Source: Vreelandella populi
Lineage (GTDB): Bacteria > Pseudomonadota > Gammaproteobacteria > Pseudomonadales > Halomonadaceae
Direction of reading: 5' to 3'
Assembly (NCBI RefSeq): GCF_003989825.1
Contig: NZ_RZHE01000015.1
Coordinates: forward strand, 186,001-250,000
Length of the DNA stretch: 64,000 nt
The position numbers and the translations under genes were made by a program. The stretch's first letter is position 1, and every line of letters starts with the position of its first letter. The notes beneath the pieces were generated by a model. That model did not search any database and was not told the origin of the DNA. It was given only the letters and a program-made list of their open reading frames with translations. Positions 50,006-59,600 of the stretch are shown in pieces.

Positions 50006-51577
50006 TTATGATTTCTGGAACATGGCCAGCATCCGGCGTGTCACCAGGAAGCCACCCACGATATTAATGGTCGCGATCAGTACCGAAATCGCCGCCAGTA
50101 CACTGACCACCGCACTGCCCGAGCCGATCTGCAAAATCGCCCCCAGTATGATGATGCCGGAAATCGCGTTGGTCACCGCCATCAGCGGCGTATGCAGCGA
50201 GTGGCTGACTTTCCAGATCACCTGGAAGCCGATGAAGCAGGCCAACACGAACACAATAAAGTGCTGCATAAAGGAGGCAGGCGCGACCTGGCCGAGCAGC
50301 AGCATCAGCGCGCCGCCAATAGCCAGTATGCCGACCTGGCGCTTGGTCTGAGCTTTAAACGCTGTTGCCTCTGCGGCTTTTTTCTCTTCAGGCGTCGGCT
50401 CTTTTTCTTTCTTCTTCGGCTTGGCCGCGGCAATCGCTTTTACTTTGGGCGGCGGTGGCGGAAAGGTCACTTCGCCCTGATGGGCCACTGTCGCGCCACG
50501 AATCACGTCATCGTCCATATTGTGATTGATCACGCCGTCTTTCCCAGGCGTCAGATCGGTCAGCATATGGCGAATATTGGTGGCATAGAGTAAGGATGAC
50601 TGGGTCGCCATGCGCGAGGGGAAGTCGGTATAGCCGACCACAATCACGCCGTTATCGGAGACGATGCGCTCATCGGGCTGGGTTAAATCGCAGTTGCCGC
50701 CTTTTTCAGCCGCCAGATCGACGATCACCGAGCCGGGTTTCATGGCCGCAACCATATCCTCAAGCCACAGCTTGGGCGCCGGGCGTCCGGGAATCAGAGC
50801 GGTGGTGATGACGATGTCCACGTCGGGCGCCTGTTCGCGGAAGCACTCAAGCTGCTTTTCACGAAACTCGGGGCTTGAGGGCGACGCGTAGCCGCCGCTT
50901 TCAGAACCATCCTGGCTATCTTCGAAATCGAGAAACAGGAACTCCGCACCCATGGACTCGATCTGCTCGGAGACTTCGGGGCGTACATCAAAGGCGCGCA
51001 CCACGGCACCCAAGCTTGTGGCGGTGCCAATGGCAGCTAGCCCGGCAACGCCTGCGCCAATTACCAGCACTTTAGCAGGGGGAACTTTACCTGCGGCAGT
51101 TACCTGGCCGGTAAAGAAACGGCCAAAGTTGTTGCCCGCCTCTATCACCGCGCGGTAACCGGCGATATTGGCCATGGAGGAGAGCGCGTCCATCTTCTGG
51201 GCCCGGGAGATACGCGGCACCATGTCCATGGCGATCACGCTGGCGCCTTGTGCCCTGCACTTTTCCAGCAGCGCTTCGTTCTGCGCCGGCCAAAAAAAAG
51301 CAATTAGCGTTTGGCCTTGGCGTAATCGCGCGGCTTCTGTATCAGAGGGCTCGCGGACTTTAATGACCACCTCAGCGTCCTGCCAGAGCATGTCCGCGTC
51401 ATCCACCACGGTCACGCCAGCGTCACGGTAAGTGTCGTCATTAAAGCCCGCCGCCAGGCCAGCGCCTGTTTCAATCAGGCACTCATGACCCAGCTTCTGA
51501 ATCTGTTTGGCACTTTCAGGGGTGAGCGCCACACGCGCTTCGCCCCGGCTAGTTTCCTTAGGTGCGCCTATTCTCAC
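50006..51577 (-). CDS. pntA: NAD(P) transhydrogenase subunit alpha PntA
   Basis: A 523-aa single-chain PntA. The NAD-binding domain I covers about residues 1-375 ([20 protein letters not shown] at the start, [15 protein letters not shown] near residue 168, [11 protein letters not shown] near residue 290). A Lys/Glu/Pro-rich linker follows near residues 385-405, then four membrane helices of domain II. Some bacteria split this chain in two; here it is whole. The start is GTG 51577 with GGGAG 7 nt upstream. The operon is pntA-pntB. Confidence 0.97.
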   Translation of the reverse strand: MRIGAPKETSRGEARVALTPESAKQIQKLGHECLIETGAGLAAGFNDDTYRDAGVTVVDDADMLWQDAEVVIKVREPSDTEAARLRQGQTLIAFFWPAQNEALLEKCRAQGASVIAMDMVPRISRAQKMDALSSMANIAGYRAVIEAGNNFGRFFTGQVTAAGKVPPAKVLVIGAGVAGLAAIGTATSLGAVVRAFDVRPEVSEQIESMGAEFLFLDFEDSQDGSESGGYASPSSPEFREKQLECFREQAPDVDIVITTALIPGRPAPKLWLEDMVAAMKPGSVIVDLAAEKGGNCDLTQPDERIVSDNGVIVVGYTDFPSRMATQSSLLYATNIRHMLTDLTPGKDGVINHNMDDDVIRGATVAHQGEVTFPPPPPKVKAIAAAKPKKKEKEPTPEEKKAAEATAFKAQTKRQVGILAIGGALMLLLGQVAPASFMQHFIVFVLACFIGFQVIWKVSHSLHTPLMAVTNAISGIIILGAILQIGSGSAVVSVLAAISVLIATINIVGGFLVTRRMLAMFQKS

Positions 51578-51816
51578 ACGGGTACTCCCTACGGTTTAGA
51601 AGTGGACGATGGGCCTTAATTATCTGTTTTAATTTAAAGCACAGCCCGCTAAAAAGGCGGTTGATTCTCACCGCCCCACCTTTCTTCAAACGTTTTAGAT
51701 TCTCATGATGCTTTTAAGAAAAGCCATTCAACCTTTGATAGGTGATGGCCTGGGCTTTTCAAAAAGTCATTACACGGGAGGAGCAGTATGGGCAAAAAAT
51801 AGGCGGGGTAATTATC

Positions 51817-52089
51817 TCAATGCGACCTGATAGTTAGCTGAACAAGGCGGGCTACCAGGGGGCGTACCATCAAAATACATAGAAATGCGCAAGGCATGGC
51901 GACGCGGTAAGCCTGCCAAACCTGGCTGAAATAGTGTTCATTGATTCCCGCGTTGACGGCAGTAATCAGCAGCGTCATCAAAAACGCCATAATCGTCGAC
52001 ATATAGAAAGCAAATACGACCGGCGTAAAGCGGGGGTGCAGCTTGCGCGCCGCCAGCATGCGCTGCTCCGGGAACTGTCGTTGCGTCAT
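51817..52089 (-). CDS. DUF2798 family membrane protein
   Basis: A 90-aa protein with two hydrophobic helices (about residues 24-46 and 60-82). Conserved DUF2798 features are PRFTPVVFAFYMS-like start of helix 1 and the mid VWQAYRVAMPCAF segment. Function is unknown. It lies alone between pntA and a TetR gene, with no clear operon partner. Confidence 0.8.
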   Translation of the reverse strand: MTQRQFPEQRMLAARKLHPRFTPVVFAFYMSTIMAFLMTLLITAVNAGINEHYFSQVWQAYRVAMPCAFLCILMVRPLVARLVQLTIRSH

Positions 52090-52265
52090 ATAAAGTACCT
52101 ATCGCTTGGTCATGAATAGTTAGTTAGCGAGCTACTTTACAATGCCCCCAAACTGCAGAGAAGTTGTCGCGCAGAATATCGTCATTAAAAGCGCCGAAAT
52201 AACTAAAAATACACCCGTCGTTACAAGTTACGTAATAAAATAATCTCATGTTATTTATCAACACT

Positions 52266-52916
52266 TCAGGTCGCCATAACGCTCTGTAACATTCCCTCTG
52301 CATCGCCCTCACTTACCCCGAGCATTAAAAGAATCTGGCGCTGGGTGGCCAGCAGTACATACTGACGCTCCTCTTCACCAGGCAAACTTTTGGCAATCGC
52401 GACGGCGCCCACCAGGGAGGCTAAAATCACCCGTGATTTATCAGCAATAACACGGCGGTCGCTGGCGAAGGGCAGTTTTTTCAATCGGCTTAACGCGAGA
52501 AGTCGCGTTTCGAGCATCTTTTTCATGCTCAGGTAAGAAGCTTCAAACATGGTGCGGATTTCGGCCTTCTCGCTGCCTATCTCGTTAAACAGCACCGCTT
52601 CAGGTCCTGGCTGCTGCTTACGCTCAAGCTCCTGAAGGTTCCAGTAGTTGGACACCAGCTCGGTTAAATGCTGCAAAGAGAGCGGCCCTTTGACCAGCCT
52701 TGCCGCGCGGCTGCTATCCAGCGTCTTGCGTACTGAAGCGTCATAAAGCGCTTCTTTGGAGGCGAAGTGGGCATAAAAAGCGCCATGGGTCATCTTGGAA
52801 AGCTTCATTACCTGGCCAATGGAGACCTTGTTAAACCCGTAACGACTGAACAGTTCAGTGGCTGAGGCCAGAATACGCTCTCGGGTTTTCGCCTTGTGGC
52901 TTTTGGGATAAGGCAT
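52266..52916 (-). CDS. TetR/AcrR-family transcriptional regulator
   Basis: A 216-aa TetR-type regulator. The DNA-binding helices are at residues 11-55 (RERILASATELFSRYGFNKVSIGQV, then MTHGAFYAHFASKEALYD). The C-terminal ligand domain is not diagnostic. It is divergent from a fabF-type gene with a 103-bp gap that holds an inverted repeat, so it probably controls that gene and itself. The target pathway is unknown. Confidence 0.9.
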   Translation of the reverse strand: MPYPKSHKAKTRERILASATELFSRYGFNKVSIGQVMKLSKMTHGAFYAHFASKEALYDASVRKTLDSSRAARLVKGPLSLQHLTELVSNYWNLQELERKQQPGPEAVLFNEIGSEKAEIRTMFEASYLSMKKMLETRLLALSRLKKLPFASDRRVIADKSRVILASLVGAVAIAKSLPGEEERQYVLLATQRQILLMLGVSEGDAEGMLQSVMAT

Positions 52917-52969
52917 ATTTACCTCGTTGTGGTACGGCTAAAGGGTGCCGCTGAATATTATCTTGATCA

Positions 52970-52999
52970 TATAATACGTACTGCTAGCGTAGCCGTATT
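52970..52999. promoter_or_regulatory. fabF promoter box and possible TetR operator
   Basis: TATAAT at 52970-52975 is a perfect -10 box for the + strand gene. It overlaps the left arm of an inverted repeat AATACG/CGTATT (52973-52978 and 52994-52999, 27 bp in all), whose middle contains GCTAGC. Placing a repressor there would block the promoter. Confidence 0.5.
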
Positions 53000-53019
53000 T
53001 GAAGCATCGAGGAGCCGCT

Positions 53020-54285
53020 ATGCACTCACCTATTGTTATCACCGGCATGGGTATGGTCAGCCCACTGGGATGCAACGTCAAGGCAAGCTGGGAAGGCCTT
53101 CTGGAAGGCCGCTCGGGCATTCGTCAGATTACCCGCTTTGATACCGCGCAAACCCCTATCAAGATTGCCGGTGCGGTCCCCCACTCGACAGATGACCCGG
53201 TCGCGGGGCTGTGCCTGGATGATATAGCGGACGTTAAAGAGCGCCGCAAGATGGATCTATTCAGCCTTTACGCCATGGCGGCGGCAAAAGAAGCCCTTGA
53301 GCAGGCAGGTTGGCAGCCAACGGATGAAGCCCAACGCCGTGCCACGGCAACCATTATCGGTTCCGGCATTGGTGGGTTCCCGACGATTACCGAAGCCCAG
53401 CAAACGCTACAGCATAAGGGCTACCGCCGGTTGTCGCCGTTTACCGTGCCTGCATTTCTGGCCAATATGGCCGCAGGTAACCTGTCGATTCGCTATGGCT
53501 TTCAGGGCCCGTTGGGCTGCCCAGTCACGGCGTGTGCGGCAGGCCTTCAAGCAATTGGTGATGGCATGCGCCTGATTCGCAGCGGGGAGGCCGACGTTGC
53601 CTTAGTGGGCGGCGCCGAGGCGTGTATCGACCCGTTATCTTTGGCAAGTTTCAATGCGCTCAAAGCGCTCTCCACCGAGCATGAGCAGCCTGAAAGCGCA
53701 TCGCGCCCCTTCGACAGTACCCGCAACGGCTTTGTCATGGGCGAAGGTGCGGGGCTGCTGGTAATCGAAACCCTGGAGCATGCCAAAGCGCGCGGCGCCA
53801 CACCCCTGGCAATCATTAGCGGCTATGGCACCAGTGCTGACGCTTACCATATGACTGCCGGACCTGACGACGGCAACGGTGCCGCCGCGGCGATTCATTC
53901 AGCGCTTAAAATGGCGGGAATCTCCGCCGAAGAAATCGGTTATATCAATGCCCACGCTACCTCGACCCCGGTAGGCGACCGGGCAGAAATTGCCGCCTTG
54001 CGGCGCGTTTTCGGTAGCGCCCTGCCCAGCATCCCGATCTCTTCGACCAAGTCGGCAACGGGCCACTTGTTGGGCGCAGCAGGCGGCGTTGAGAGTATCT
54101 TTTCCGCGCTTTCGGCTACTACCGGCCACCTGCCGCCCACACTTAACCTGACCCATTGTGATGAAAGCATGCAGGATTTGGACTTTATCCCGCTAAAATC
54201 ACGTACCCAGCCCACTCAGCATGTGCTGTGCAACGGGTTTGGTTTTGGCGGCGTCAATGCAGCACTGATTGTCAGTCGCGTGTAA
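53020..54285 (+). CDS. 3-oxoacyl-ACP synthase II-type enzyme (FabF family)
   Basis: A 421-aa condensing enzyme. The catalytic Cys is in VTACAAGLQA near residue 174, the first His in INAHATSTPVGD near residue 314 and the second in KSATGHLLGAAG near residue 350, the normal Cys-His-His triad. Start ATG 53020 has GAGGAG 6 nt upstream; an earlier TTG start was rejected. There are no other fab genes next to it, and a TetR gene is divergent, so this is probably an accessory FabF paralogue used under special conditions rather than the main chain-elongation enzyme. Confidence 0.88.
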   Translation: MHSPIVITGMGMVSPLGCNVKASWEGLLEGRSGIRQITRFDTAQTPIKIAGAVPHSTDDPVAGLCLDDIADVKERRKMDLFSLYAMAAAKEALEQAGWQPTDEAQRRATATIIGSGIGGFPTITEAQQTLQHKGYRRLSPFTVPAFLANMAAGNLSIRYGFQGPLGCPVTACAAGLQAIGDGMRLIRSGEADVALVGGAEACIDPLSLASFNALKALSTEHEQPESASRPFDSTRNGFVMGEGAGLLVIETLEHAKARGATPLAIISGYGTSADAYHMTAGPDDGNGAAAAIHSALKMAGISAEEIGYINAHATSTPVGDRAEIAALRRVFGSALPSIPISSTKSATGHLLGAAGGVESIFSALSATTGHLPPTLNLTHCDESMQDLDFIPLKSRTQPTQHVLCNGFGFGGVNAALIVSRV

Positions 54286-54387
54286 CGTCAGGCTTGATGC
54301 GCTCATCGGTTGGCGGAATCGCCTGCCAATCGGTTTTTGCCTGCGGTTAGCGTATCCTCTTAGCCTGCTTTTTTGCGGCGAAGAGAC

Positions 54388-55797
54388 ATGAAGCGCTACG
54401 AACGATTTGCCGAAGAAATATCCGAACTTATTCGCAGTGGCGTCCTGACGCCGGGCGAGCGCGTGCCCTCCGTTCGTCAGGCAAGTCGCCACTATGCCAT
54501 TAGCCCTTCGACGGTGTTCCAGGCGTACTACCTGCTGGAAAAACAGGGGTTAATTGTTGCGCGCCCGCGCTCTGGCTATTTTGTCCGCGAACAGGCAAAG
54601 CTTTTTCTCAACGAACCCGAAATGACCCAGGGACACCCTGAAACGGCGGATATTGCGGTAAGCGAGCTGGTTTTCTCGGTACTCGGGTCACTTCAAGATG
54701 TGGATACAGTGCCCTTTGGCTCGGCCTTTCCCAGCCCCGAACTGTTCCCGCTACAACGCCTGGCGCGCAGCATGACCAAGGGGCTACGTGAGCTCTCCTC
54801 CAACGCCATCATCACCGATATGACCGCAGGCGATGCGGGACTGCGCCGCCAGATTGCCCTGCGCTATCGGCTGGCAGGCGTGCATTTGCCACCCCAGGAG
54901 CTGGTAATCACCAATGGCGCCATGGAAGCGCTCAATCTGGGGTTTCAGTGCGTGACCCAGCCCGGCGATCTTGTCGCGATCGAATCCCCAGCCTTTTACG
55001 CCAGCCTTCAGGTATTGGAGCGCTTAAAGCTGAGAGCGGTCGAAATTCCGGTGCACCCGCGGGAAGGGATCGATCTGGACAAGCTAGCCGATAGCCTTGC
55101 CAAGTATCCCATTAAGGCCTGCTGGTTGATGAGCCATTTGCAGAATCCGCTGGGTGCAAGCCTGAGTGATGCAAAAAAGCAGGCGCTGTATGCGCTATTA
55201 AAAAGGCATCAGGTACCGTTGATTGAAGATGATGTGTATGCGGAACTCTATTTTGGTGACAAGCCACCCACGCCGGTTAAGCACTTTGACGATGATGGCT
55301 TGGTGATTCACTGCGGTTCGTTTTCAAAGTGCCTGGCGCCCGGCTATCGAGTCGGCTGGGTAGCCGGCGGGCGCTATGCGGAAAGCATCTCCCGCCTAAA
55401 GCTGATGACGACTATTTCGCCATCGGTACCAGCCCAGGTGGCGATTGCCGACTACCTTCAGCATGGTAGTTACGACCGGCACTTGCGCAAGCTGCGCCTA
55501 GCTCTTAAAACCCAGCAAGGGCAAATACTTGCGGCGGCGGCACGCTATTTCCCAGCAGAGACCCGAGCAACCCGTCCGGCAGGCGGCTACTTTCTGTGGT
55601 TTGAATTTCCCAAACGGGTGGACTCGCTGCGCCTGTTTCAAATGGCCCAGGCGCAAGGGATCAGTATTGCCCCCGGGCCTATCTTCTCTGCCACGCAGGG
55701 GTATCGAAACTGCGCTCGCTTAAGCTATGGCCACCCCTGGACGCCGCGTAGCGAAGAGGCGATGGCTGTGTTGGGAGAACAGCTGGCATTGTTTTAG
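54388..55797 (+). CDS. MocR/PdxR-type regulator (GntR helix-turn-helix fused to aminotransferase fold)
   Basis: A 469-aa fusion protein. Residues 1-70 are a GntR winged helix (GERVPSVRQASRHYAISPST near residue 30). The rest is a class I aminotransferase-like domain with the PLP-binding Lys in HCGSFSKCLAPGYRVGW near residue 314. MocR proteins sense PLP or amino-acid derivatives. ATG 54388 was preferred to a TTG five codons upstream because it starts at KRYERFAEEI, the first helix. The regulated gene is not evident; the next gene is convergent and only 4 bp away. Confidence 0.9.
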   Translation: MKRYERFAEEISELIRSGVLTPGERVPSVRQASRHYAISPSTVFQAYYLLEKQGLIVARPRSGYFVREQAKLFLNEPEMTQGHPETADIAVSELVFSVLGSLQDVDTVPFGSAFPSPELFPLQRLARSMTKGLRELSSNAIITDMTAGDAGLRRQIALRYRLAGVHLPPQELVITNGAMEALNLGFQCVTQPGDLVAIESPAFYASLQVLERLKLRAVEIPVHPREGIDLDKLADSLAKYPIKACWLMSHLQNPLGASLSDAKKQALYALLKRHQVPLIEDDVYAELYFGDKPPTPVKHFDDDGLVIHCGSFSKCLAPGYRVGWVAGGRYAESISRLKLMTTISPSVPAQVAIADYLQHGSYDRHLRKLRLALKTQQGQILAAAARYFPAETRATRPAGGYFLWFEFPKRVDSLRLFQMAQAQGISIAPGPIFSATQGYRNCARLSYGHPWTPRSEEAMAVLGEQLALF

Positions 55798-55801
55798 GCG
55801 C

Positions 55802-56452
55802 TTAAGCGTTTTGGCTATGCAGACGATGATTGCCTGCCGGTGTCTGCCGGGAAAGTTTTCCAATTTGATACAGATCGTGCAGATACATATCCAGCCGAAA
55901 AATGCCGTGGGAGATCACGATCAATACAAAGGTTAAGAGCATCAGAATCACCGGCTCGTTCAGCCAAGCAAACGCCGCTGAGGTGAACGGATACAGCAAC
56001 GTATAGATACTCATGCCACCCAAAAACTGCGCCAGCATGCTGTTGATAATCACCAGTGAGATCATCAGCACGCGGATATCCCATTTAGGCAGGCGGGCTT
56101 TCCAGAACGGCAGGTGGCGAACGTTTATCTCTTCGTTGAAATCGAGCTGCTTCCTGCGACGCAGAAGAGGAATGGCGTAGGTGCCCGGCTTCTCTTCAGT
56201 AAAAGCCAATAGCGCCAGTTCAGGATCAAGCCCAGGGCCAAAGATACGCGTGACCGCCTGATTAAAAGCGCTAGTGTCATTGGTTTGCTTAGTGACACTG
56301 GCCTTCTGGGTTAACTCGCTCAAATGCTCTTTATTGGCGTTTGAAAGCTTCAAGTCATTGGCGAAGTTAATATTGTAATTAACCTCGTAGACTTGATACA
56401 GAGCGGCGGTCACACCCACGAAAATCATGAAATAGATAAAAACAGTTAGCAT
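55802..56452 (-). CDS. Membrane protein of unknown function
   Basis: A 216-aa protein I do not recognise. An N-terminal helix (about residues 2-20) is followed by a polar, mostly extracytoplasmic or cytoplasmic segment (20-125) with LRRRKQLDFNEEI, then three hydrophobic helices at about 128-148, 150-168 and 170-190, and a basic C-terminal tail. There is no known catalytic motif. It ends 4 bp from the stop of the convergent MocR gene. A role in the envelope is all that can be said. Confidence 0.7.
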   Translation of the reverse strand: MLTVFIYFMIFVGVTAALYQVYEVNYNINFANDLKLSNANKEHLSELTQKASVTKQTNDTSAFNQAVTRIFGPGLDPELALLAFTEEKPGTYAIPLLRRRKQLDFNEEINVRHLPFWKARLPKWDIRVLMISLVIINSMLAQFLGGMSIYTLLYPFTSAAFAWLNEPVILMLLTFVLIVISHGIFRLDMYLHDLYQIGKLSRQTPAGNHRLHSQNA

Positions 56453-56784
56453 TGTCAGCCCCTTGAACGTTCTATCATCCTACCCGCGTGGCCCAACCAG
56501 CAACTTCGGTATGCTAAGCCAGACCAGTACGACTATGCCCTGCCCCGCTTATCCAGTACAGACTCAGAAAGGCACAATAAATACATATCAGTCTAGAGGC
56601 TGACCTGGCGCAAGCAATGTAGGCTTGGCAGGCAGGTGGTGCCTTTAGCGGTTTTAGTCACTAAGGATAACCCCACGCAATAGGAAAGCGGCCCCCGACT
56701 AGGCTAACATAGCGCTCCCACGACCCTGCTCGCGCAAGAACAATAATTAGAGTTAAACAAAATCCAGCTCACAAGGAACCTGCC
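56453..56784. other. 332-bp intergenic region before the Nramp gene
   Basis: No gene or strong hairpin is visible. The right end holds an AAGGAAC ribosome site before 56785, and the preceding AT-rich stretch (56740-56765) may contain the promoter. Confidence 0.45.
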
Positions 56785-58101
56785 ATGCCCCCACAAGAAT
56801 CGAGTACGCTGACGGTCTCCCCACCGGCCAAGTCAGTATATGCCAAGTACCTAGCGGCTCTCGGGCCCGGTTTTTTATTTGCAGGTGCGGCCATTGGTAC
56901 CTCTCACGTTGTTCAGTCAACGCGTGCTGGCGCTGAGTACGGCATTGGACTTTTGGGCTTTATCCTGCTGGCAGTATTGCTTAAGTATCCGTCTTTCTTC
57001 TTTGGGCCTTTTTATGTCAGCGTGACGGGCAAGTCGCTGGTGGAAGGGTACCGTCAGACGTTTGGCAAATCGGTGGTAGCCCTGTTTGCGTTGGTTCAGA
57101 TTCCCGTCACGGCGATCATTATTGCCGCCATTGCGATTACCACTGCGGGTCTGGCGGGCAGTATTGTGCCCTTGACGCTAAGCCCGCCCACGGTGGCAGT
57201 AATATTGATTGCGCTGTGCTGCGTGCTGACCTTTGCCGGCGGTTACAAGCTGCTCGACTGGGTCAACAAGGTCTTTATCGTCATCCTGAGCGTTACCACC
57301 GTGTTTGCAGCCATGGCTGCCGTGCCCTTGGTCGATTGGACGCTTTATCCGGCAACTGCGGTCTCTCCGCTGTTCAGCACCGCCACGTTTATTACGCTGG
57401 TGGCCGTACTGGGCCTGATGCCTTCGGACATTACGCTGGCGATCATGAACTCGCTTTGGTCAGAAGCGCGCAATAAAAACCAGGGTGTGCGCAGCGATAC
57501 CGCCGCTGAAAAGATCGATTTCAACATTGGCTATATCGGTGCAGCAGTACTCGCCGCCTGTTTTGTGATCATGGGCGCGGGGGTCATGCACAGCCAGGGT
57601 ATTACGCCTGCCGATGGCGCGGTGGGGTTTGCAAGCCAGGTGATTAGTCTTTACACCAGCACCTTAGGCGAGTGGAGCGGCGTGGTCGTGGGCATATCCG
57701 CGTTTACCGTCATGCTCACCACGCTTTTGACCGTGCTAGACGGCTTTCCGCGCATGATCACCGCCTCTTACTATACGTTTACGCGCGAAGCCGATACGGA
57801 AGAGACCCGCACGCTTGAGGGCGGCCGGGCATTTTTGGTGTGCATGGTAGGCCTATCGCTGTTGGCGATTGTAATTCTGTATACCCTAATGGGCAGCTTC
57901 CGCCTGTTTATGGACTTTGTGATGGTTGTGGCATTCTTGATAAGCCCGATTCTTGCCACCCTTAACCATCTAACGGCCAACGGTTCTACCGTGCCGTTGG
58001 CGCTGCGCCCTTCACGCCTGATCAATGCGTGGAGCTGGCTGGCGATCGCCACCTTAACGCTGCTTTCGCTGGGCTATATTTACGTACGCTTTATCTACTG
58101 A
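56785..58101 (+). CDS. Nramp-family transporter with non-canonical metal-site motifs
   Basis: A 438-aa membrane protein with eleven helices and the Nramp/LeuT fold: GPGFLFAGAAIG near residue 29 in helix 1, FGPFYVSVTGKSLVEGYR near residue 74, and late VLDGFPRMIT near residue 315. Classical Nramp metal transporters have DPGN in helix 1 and MPH in helix 6; here the same places read GTSH and MPSD. The substrate may therefore not be Mn2+ or Fe2+. It is monocistronic with a strong terminator. Confidence 0.85.
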   Translation: MPPQESSTLTVSPPAKSVYAKYLAALGPGFLFAGAAIGTSHVVQSTRAGAEYGIGLLGFILLAVLLKYPSFFFGPFYVSVTGKSLVEGYRQTFGKSVVALFALVQIPVTAIIIAAIAITTAGLAGSIVPLTLSPPTVAVILIALCCVLTFAGGYKLLDWVNKVFIVILSVTTVFAAMAAVPLVDWTLYPATAVSPLFSTATFITLVAVLGLMPSDITLAIMNSLWSEARNKNQGVRSDTAAEKIDFNIGYIGAAVLAACFVIMGAGVMHSQGITPADGAVGFASQVISLYTSTLGEWSGVVVGISAFTVMLTTLLTVLDGFPRMITASYYTFTREADTEETRTLEGGRAFLVCMVGLSLLAIVILYTLMGSFRLFMDFVMVVAFLISPILATLNHLTANGSTVPLALRPSRLINAWSWLAIATLTLLSLGYIYVRFIY

Positions 58102-58106
58102 TCTTC

Positions 58107-58162
58107 AGGCGTTAGGCGTTAGGCGTTAGGCGTTAGGCGTTAGGCGTTAGGCGTTAGGCGTT
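58107..58162. repeat. Eight perfect tandem copies of a 7-bp unit
   Basis: AGGCGTT is repeated eight times without error (56 bp), beginning 5 bp after the Nramp stop and ending 8 bp before its terminator. The unit length is not a multiple of three and it lies outside any gene. Such arrays change copy number by slippage and can serve as strain markers. Confidence 0.97.
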
Positions 58163-58170
58163 CATATTAA

Positions 58171-58202
58171 TGGCGTGCTGGATAACAGCACGCCATTTTT
58201 TT
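58171..58202 (+). terminator. Terminator after the Nramp gene
   Basis: A 10-bp perfect stem (58171-58180 and 58186-58195) with a GATAA loop, followed by seven T residues. It is a textbook intrinsic terminator for the + strand and lies 31 bp from the convergent monooxygenase stop. Confidence 0.93.
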
Positions 58203-58232
58203 GTATGACTCTTTTGTTTTTAGCCTATCGTT

Positions 58233-59435
58233 TTAGCCTAAAGGGCCGCCCAGAATGGTCTTTTTGATCCCTTCGCGCACGCCCTGGCCATCTTCACGGC
58301 TTAATTCGTCATACCAGTTTTGGGTTAGCGCCGGGGTGTGGCCATGGATCATTTGTGCACGCGTTCGCGCTCTTGCCACAATCTCCCCTACCCGCTTAAC
58401 GCGCGCCGTATTGTAATTATCCAACGCCTGGCGCAGCGCCTCATTCGGCGTTGGCACATCCTCAAGGGCCTTTTGAACCACTTGAGCCAATACCCAGGCG
58501 TCTTCCATGGCCTGGCAACCGCCCTGGCCCAAATCGGGCGCCATGCCGTGGGCAGCATCGCCCAGTAAGGCCACGCGGGTATCGATCAGGGTCTCCAGCG
58601 GCTCGATGTCATGGATCTCAACCCGTGCCATGCGCGCCGAGTCAAAATGTTCGATCAGGGTCTGTACGGCGTCACTCCAGCCCGAAAAATGCTCGCGCAG
58701 CTCCTCCCGGTAGCGCGCTGGCTCGTTGGGCGTGTTGGCGGGCAGGGGAACGTCAAAGAAGCAGTAAAATTCCTGCTCAGCGTCGGCATTGCCACCGGTG
58801 CCCATGGGCATCAGTGAGACGCGCTTACTCTCGCCGACATACTGATCCCAGCTATCCAGCGGGGCAAGCTCAGCGGTGGCCTGCACGCGTACGTTCCAGT
58901 TCACATAGCCCACGTACTGGCGTTCAACGGGGCGCCCGATTATCTTGTTGCGCAGTTTGGAGTGCGTGCCATCGGCCACCACCAGCAGATCCGCCGTTAC
59001 CTGCCGGCCATCGGCGAAAAAAGCGGTTACGCCATCGGCATTACTCACATAATCCACGCAGTGCTGGCCAAGCTCGATATGCTCGGCACCCACGGCGTCA
59101 AACAGGGTTTGCTGGAGTGCTGCCCGCGCAATGGGGCAAGCGCGCTGCTCTACGTCTTCATACAGGGGCGTTAAGGAAAAATCGCTAAGCAGTTCACCGT
59201 CGTGGCGCAGATAGCGCATTCGCTGCATATCACCACTCAAACGCTCGATCGTGGTGCCCAGCCCCAACTGGTGCATCACCTTGACGCCATTGGACCAGAG
59301 CGAAATGGCCGCCCCGATGGGCCGAATATCTTCGACACGCTCCATAACGGTAACGCGATGGCCGTGCTGCTGAAACGCCAGCGCAGCGCTCAAACCTCCC
59401 ATGCCTGCCCCAATGACCAGAACATTTAGTGACAT
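58233..59435 (-). CDS. hpxO: FAD-dependent monooxygenase, HpxO-like urate hydroxylase
   Basis: A 400-aa class A flavoprotein. FAD motifs are GAGMGGLSAALAF at residues 8-20, ADGTHSKLRNKIIG near residue 155 and GDAAHGMAPDLGQGGCQAMED near residue 298. The stretch VGYVNWNVRV near residue 175 resembles HpxO, which hydroxylates urate to 5-hydroxyisourate with NADH. No other purine genes are adjacent, so a different aromatic or heterocyclic substrate cannot be excluded. The gene is on the - strand downstream of a LysR gene. Confidence 0.7.
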   Translation of the reverse strand: MSLNVLVIGAGMGGLSAALAFQQHGHRVTVMERVEDIRPIGAAISLWSNGVKVMHQLGLGTTIERLSGDMQRMRYLRHDGELLSDFSLTPLYEDVEQRACPIARAALQQTLFDAVGAEHIELGQHCVDYVSNADGVTAFFADGRQVTADLLVVADGTHSKLRNKIIGRPVERQYVGYVNWNVRVQATAELAPLDSWDQYVGESKRVSLMPMGTGGNADAEQEFYCFFDVPLPANTPNEPARYREELREHFSGWSDAVQTLIEHFDSARMARVEIHDIEPLETLIDTRVALLGDAAHGMAPDLGQGGCQAMEDAWVLAQVVQKALEDVPTPNEALRQALDNYNTARVKRVGEIVARARTRAQMIHGHTPALTQNWYDELSREDGQGVREGIKKTILGGPLG

Positions 59436-59600
59436 TGGCGAACTCCTTGCTGTTGTTATAAAAGATGATAGTAAATGCGTTCAGTGTAATCCGGTGAGTC
59501 GTGATACGAACAACGTCTCCAAGATACTCGAATTATTGAGCAAGATAGGTGCCAGCCTTATCGTACAGTTCCAACACTGCGCATGTGATACGCGTTCGCG

